A stretch of DNA of 13,410 nucleotides from contig JACQLN010000030.1 in NCBI GenBank assembly GCA_016204035.1, positions 1 to 13,410 of the forward strand, in the 5' to 3' direction. Positions 10,541-13,410 of the stretch are shown one piece after another (within the stretch, counting starts at the first letter, position 1; the number at the start of each line of letters is the position of its first letter). The stretch comes from Parcubacteria group bacterium (GTDB lineage Bacteria; Patescibacteriota; Minisyncoccia; JACQLN01). The notes beneath the pieces are model-generated. The model was not told the DNA's origin. It did not search any database and worked only from the letters and a program-made list of their open reading frames with translations. The position numbers and the translations under genes are program-made.

Positions 10541-11811
10541 TAGCGATTACTCTCTAATAATTCAAACACCTTCTCGTTGCGTATTACGTTTTTAACATAC
10601 CCTCTTAACGCAGTCAAGTCCAGGTTTTGGCCGGGGGCCATAGGCGGAGCCGAGCGCATCAGCTGGTTTAACCGTTCCTCCACCTCGGCGTCGTCAACCA
10701 TAACATTTTCTTTTTGGGCAATATGCTTTAAGGCCAGCGCGGCTTTAACCCTTTTTTCGGCCTGCGGTAGCCAACTGTCTTTAAGTTGTTCGGGGGTTTT
10801 ATTGATATGGCCTAAATAATTTTCCAGGGTCAGATTCATTCGGCCCAAAGATTCCGAAAGCTCAGCCGTCATCTTGCCCAGTTCCATTTGCACCAATTCG
10901 TCCGGCAATTCCGAATTGATGTTTTTAATCAATTCTTCCACGATTACGGCCCGTCTTTTTTCTTTGGCTTTAAGTTCGCGTTCGTTTTTTAGGCCTTCAA
11001 CCACGTTGTTCCTAAACTCTTCAAAAGAAGCGAATCGGCCGAGCGATTTGGCAAAATCATCGTTAAGTTCGGGCAGTTTCCGTTCCTGCACTAAATTCAT
11101 CTTAACTTCAAAATCTATTTTCTGGGCGGCCAAATCTTTATTATGATAATCAGCCGGCACGGTTAAAGAAAAACTCTTGCTTTCACCCTCCTTTAAGCCC
11201 GCCAAGTTATCTTCAAAGCCCTCTATAAAATGGCCCTCGCCCAAAACAAAGGGGTGTTGTTTGGATTCGCCGCCGTCCACCAATTGGCCGTTCTTTTTAA
11301 CGGAAAAATCAACTTCCACCCGGTCGCCTTTTTGGGCGGCGCGGGCAACGTTGGTATTTTGAGCCCGCGATTTTCTAATGTCTTCCAAAACATCGGCCAC
11401 TTCTTTGTCTTCCAGTTTGATTTCTGCCAGCGGCACTTTTATTTTTTTATAATCGCCCGGGTCAATCTGCGGCACCGCCGACACCACAGCCGTAAATTCC
11501 AAACCGCCGTCCGGAACAGCAGAAACTTTTGAAACTTTGGGCTCGCCCACTAAATTTATTTTCTTTTCCAAAACGATTTCGCCCAATTTTTCTCTAACAG
11601 CCAAATCAAAAGCCAGATGCTCGGTTTTTTCCTTGCCCAATTCTTTTATAACAATATCTTTAGGAGCAAAACCCGGCCGAAAACCCTTAATGGGGTTTAT
11701 ACGCGAAAGTTCGCGGACGGCCGCATCCAAATAGGGCTCTAGTTCGTCCGGCGAGAGAGACACCACAAATTCTAATTGGGATTTGGGAAGGTTTTTGAAT
11801 TCTACTTTCAT
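10540..11811 (-). CDS. tig: trigger factor
   Basis: Ribosome-bound chaperone and prolyl isomerase. From ATG 11811 it is 423 residues. It shows the ribosome-docking loop GFRPGFAP at 43-50 (family GFRxGxxP), an FKBP-type isomerase domain at about 160-245 (KGDRVEVDFS ... FVLGEGHFIEGFEDNLAGLKEGE), and a long helical C-terminal chaperone domain (about 246-423). The start is set by MKVEFKNLPKSQ, the usual beginning; the longer frame from TTG 11841 uses repeat sequence and is rejected. Both the upstream and the downstream spacers are the same 92-bp repeat. No ribosome binding site is visible. It lies between hppA and clpP on the same strand. Confidence 0.97.
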   Translation of the reverse strand: MKVEFKNLPKSQLEFVVSLSPDELEPYLDAAVRELSRINPIKGFRPGFAPKDIVIKELGKEKTEHLAFDLAVREKLGEIVLEKKINLVGEPKVSKVSAVPDGGLEFTAVVSAVPQIDPGDYKKIKVPLAEIKLEDKEVADVLEDIRKSRAQNTNVARAAQKGDRVEVDFSVKKNGQLVDGGESKQHPFVLGEGHFIEGFEDNLAGLKEGESKSFSLTVPADYHNKDLAAQKIDFEVKMNLVQERKLPELNDDFAKSLGRFASFEEFRNNVVEGLKNERELKAKEKRRAVIVEELIKNINSELPDELVQMELGKMTAELSESLGRMNLTLENYLGHINKTPEQLKDSWLPQAEKRVKAALALKHIAQKENVMVDDAEVEERLNQLMRSAPPMAPGQNLDLTALRGYVKNVIRNEKVFELLESNR

Positions 11812-11898
11812 AAAATTATGCGAATAACGAATAAACGCCAATATTACGAATTACGAATTTTCATTCGTAATATTCGATTGGATTCGCCATTCGCATAT
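11807..11898 (-). repeat. 92-bp exact repeat, copy 2 (hppA-tig spacer)
   Basis: Second copy of the spacer hairpin, from one base before the hppA stop codon region (stop at 11900-11902) to the first five bases of tig. It is base-for-base the same as 10449-10540. The tig ATG is 6 nt after the base of the stem, as for clpP. Confidence 0.95.
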
Positions 11899-11899
11899 A

Positions 11900-13410
11900 T
11901 CACACCAACAATCCCACGATCAGCAACGCCACAATGTTTACGATCTTGATCATAGGGTTAATAGCCGGGCCGGCGGTGTCTTTGTAAGGATCGCCCACGG
12001 TGTCGCCGGTAACCGCCGCTTGGTGGGCCGGCGATTTTTTACCGCCAAAATTTCCATCCTCAATATATTTTTTAGCGTTGTCCCAAGCCGCCCCGCCCGA
12101 AGTCATGGAAATAGCCATAAAAAGACCGGAGATCAGCGTGCCCACAATCAATCCGCCTAAGGCCTCCAAGCCCAAAAACCAACCAACCAAAAACGGGGCA
12201 ACTACGGGGATCAAGGCCGGCACAATCATTTCTTTTTGAGCCGCTTTGGTAACAATATCCACGGCCCGGGCGTAATCGGGCTTAACGGTGCGTTCCATAA
12301 TGCCCGGCATTTCTCTAAACTGCCGGCGAACTTCCATAACCACTTTAGAGGCCGCCGAGCCCACCGCCCGAATAGAGAACGAAGCAAAAATATACGGCAG
12401 CATCGCGCCTAAAAGCAAACCGGCCAGCACGTTGGGATTGGCTAACTGGAAAACAAACTGCAAACCGAATTTTTCTATTTCGGCAATATAGGCCACAAAC
12501 AAAGTTAAAGCGGCCAAGCCCGCCGAGGCGATAGCGTAACCCTTGGTTATGGCTTTGGTGGTATTGCCCACGGCATCCAAGGCGTCGGTGGACTCGCGCA
12601 CTTTTTCATCTAAACCGGCCATCTCGGCAATGCCGCCGGCGTTATCGGTAATGGGACCGAAAGAATCAATGGCCACGATAATAGCCGCCAAAGAAAGCAT
12701 GCTGGAAGCCGCCACGGCCACGCCGTAAATGCCGAATAGTTGAAAACTGGCCAGCACGCCCGCCACGATAACAATAACCGGCACCGCCGTGCTTTCCAAA
12801 GAAACAGCGAGACCGGTAATAATATTCGTGCCGTGCCCGGATTGGGAAGCTAGAGCAATTGATTGCACCGGCCTGAACCCTTTGGCGGTATAGTAGTCGG
12901 TAACCAAAACCATTAAAAGCGTTACCGTCATACCCACCACGGCCGACCAAAATAAATTAAGGCTATTTTGAATAACAACCACTCTGGGAATCACAAACCA
13001 TAAAGCGGCCAAGGTTAAAATTGCCGTTGCGGCCAAGCCCTTATAAAGCGCCGGCATAATGCGGTTACCGGAAAGGCGAACAAACCAAGTGCCGACAATG
13101 CTTCCAAAAACAGCTGTGGCGCCCATAACCAGCGGCAAGATAATAAACGATGGAGCCGCGAAAGCCCCTAAAAGCATGGTAGCCACCATAGTAGCCACAT
13201 AGGTTTCAAAAAGATCCGCGGCCATGCCGGCGCAGTCGCCGACGTTGTCGCCGACGTTATCGGCAATAACCGCCGGATTTCTGGGATCGTCTTCGGGAAT
13301 GCCGGCTTCTATTTTTCCCACCAGATCAGCGCCCACATCGGCGCCTTGGGTAAATATGCCTCCGCCCAAACGGGCAAATATGGAAATCAAACTGCCGCCG
13401 AAACCAAGAC
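11900..13410 (-). CDS. hppA: membrane-bound proton-pumping pyrophosphatase (5' end outside window)
   Basis: Integral membrane enzyme that couples PPi hydrolysis to proton export. About 502 C-terminal residues are present; the frame runs open to the window edge (GFGGSLISIFARLGGG), so the TTG at 13390 is not the start. Catalytic motifs are near the fragment's start: DVGADLVGK, DDPRNPAVIADNVGDNVGD; later SFGPITDNAGGIAEM, and the C-terminal block GGAWDNAKKYIEDG ... HQAAVTGDTVGDPYKDTAGPA. GNTTKAITKG carries Lys and Thr at the two positions that mark K+-independent H+-pumping enzymes (K+-dependent ones have Ala there). Numerous membrane spans alternate with these loops. The normal C-terminus is reached (NPMIKIVNIVALLIVGLLV). 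tig follows after the 92-bp repeat. Confidence 0.97.
   Translation of the reverse strand, partial: LGFGGSLISIFARLGGGIFTQGADVGADLVGKIEAGIPEDDPRNPAVIADNVGDNVGDCAGMAADLFETYVATMVATMLLGAFAAPSFIILPLVMGATAVFGSIVGTWFVRLSGNRIMPALYKGLAATAILTLAALWFVIPRVVVIQNSLNLFWSAVVGMTVTLLMVLVTDYYTAKGFRPVQSIALASQSGHGTNIITGLAVSLESTAVPVIVIVAGVLASFQLFGIYGVAVAASSMLSLAAIIVAIDSFGPITDNAGGIAEMAGLDEKVRESTDALDAVGNTTKAITKGYAIASAGLAALTLFVAYIAEIEKFGLQFVFQLANPNVLAGLLLGAMLPYIFASFSIRAVGSAASKVVMEVRRQFREMPGIMERTVKPDYARAVDIVTKAAQKEMIVPALIPVVAPFLVGWFLGLEALGGLIVGTLISGLFMAISMTSGGAAWDNAKKYIEDGNFGGKKSPAHQAAVTGDTVGDPYKDTAGPAINPMIKIVNIVALLIVGLLV

Overview
The window looks like a chromosomal segment of a small-genome bacterium, most likely a member of the Patescibacteria/CPR (Parcubacteria-like). 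This is inference from gene style: many small uncharacterised membrane proteins, two short toxin-antitoxin pairs, almost no Shine-Dalgarno sequences, compact operons, and a core set (HU, RNase Y, GpmI, trigger factor, ClpP, membrane pyrophosphatase). TGA is used as a normal stop, so the recoded CPR lineages are unlikely.

Layout. 1-460 is gene-free and packed with hairpins and short repeats. 461-758 (minus) holds two tiny membrane proteins, one of only 34 residues. 799-1097 holds a tRNA-Gly(UCC), its terminator, a duplicated tRNA 3' end that carries an encoded CCA, and a three-way-junction-like palindromic element. 1114-1668 (plus) is a membrane protein resembling DedA/VTT proteins. 1761-4692 (minus) is a unit with a near-consensus promoter, a ~217-nt leader (29-codon reading frame plus competing terminator/alternative hairpins), an unrecognised 510-residue protein, a VanX-type D-Ala-D-Ala dipeptidase and HU (HU also has its own promoter). 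4784-6313 (minus) is RNase Y. 6522-8632 (plus) is a RelE/ParE-type toxin-antitoxin pair followed by gpmI. 8639-9140 (minus) is a Phd-type antitoxin/RelE-type toxin pair with a palindromic operator. 9320-13410 (minus) is a (p)ppGpp-hydrolase-like HD protein, clpP, tig and the 3' part of hppA.

How the genes fit together. The right third is a proteostasis/energy block: the pyrophosphatase pumps protons using PPi, trigger factor meets nascent chains, and ClpP degrades. The intercistronic spacers hppA-tig and tig-clpP are the same 92-bp sequence, an exact duplicated hairpin that fills the space from stop codon to start codon. The middle holds RNA turnover (RNase Y) and glycolysis (GpmI).

The main oddities are: (i) six promoters whose -10 box ends only 6-9 nt before the start codon, implying leaderless mRNAs; (ii) the tRNA-Gly 3'-end duplication, which looks like att sites of a tiny element; (iii) an attenuator-like leader before the 510-residue orphan; (iv) the exact 92-bp spacer duplication; (v) a clpP 3'-end remnant on the far side of the HD gene, again resembling a gene-3'-end insertion scar.
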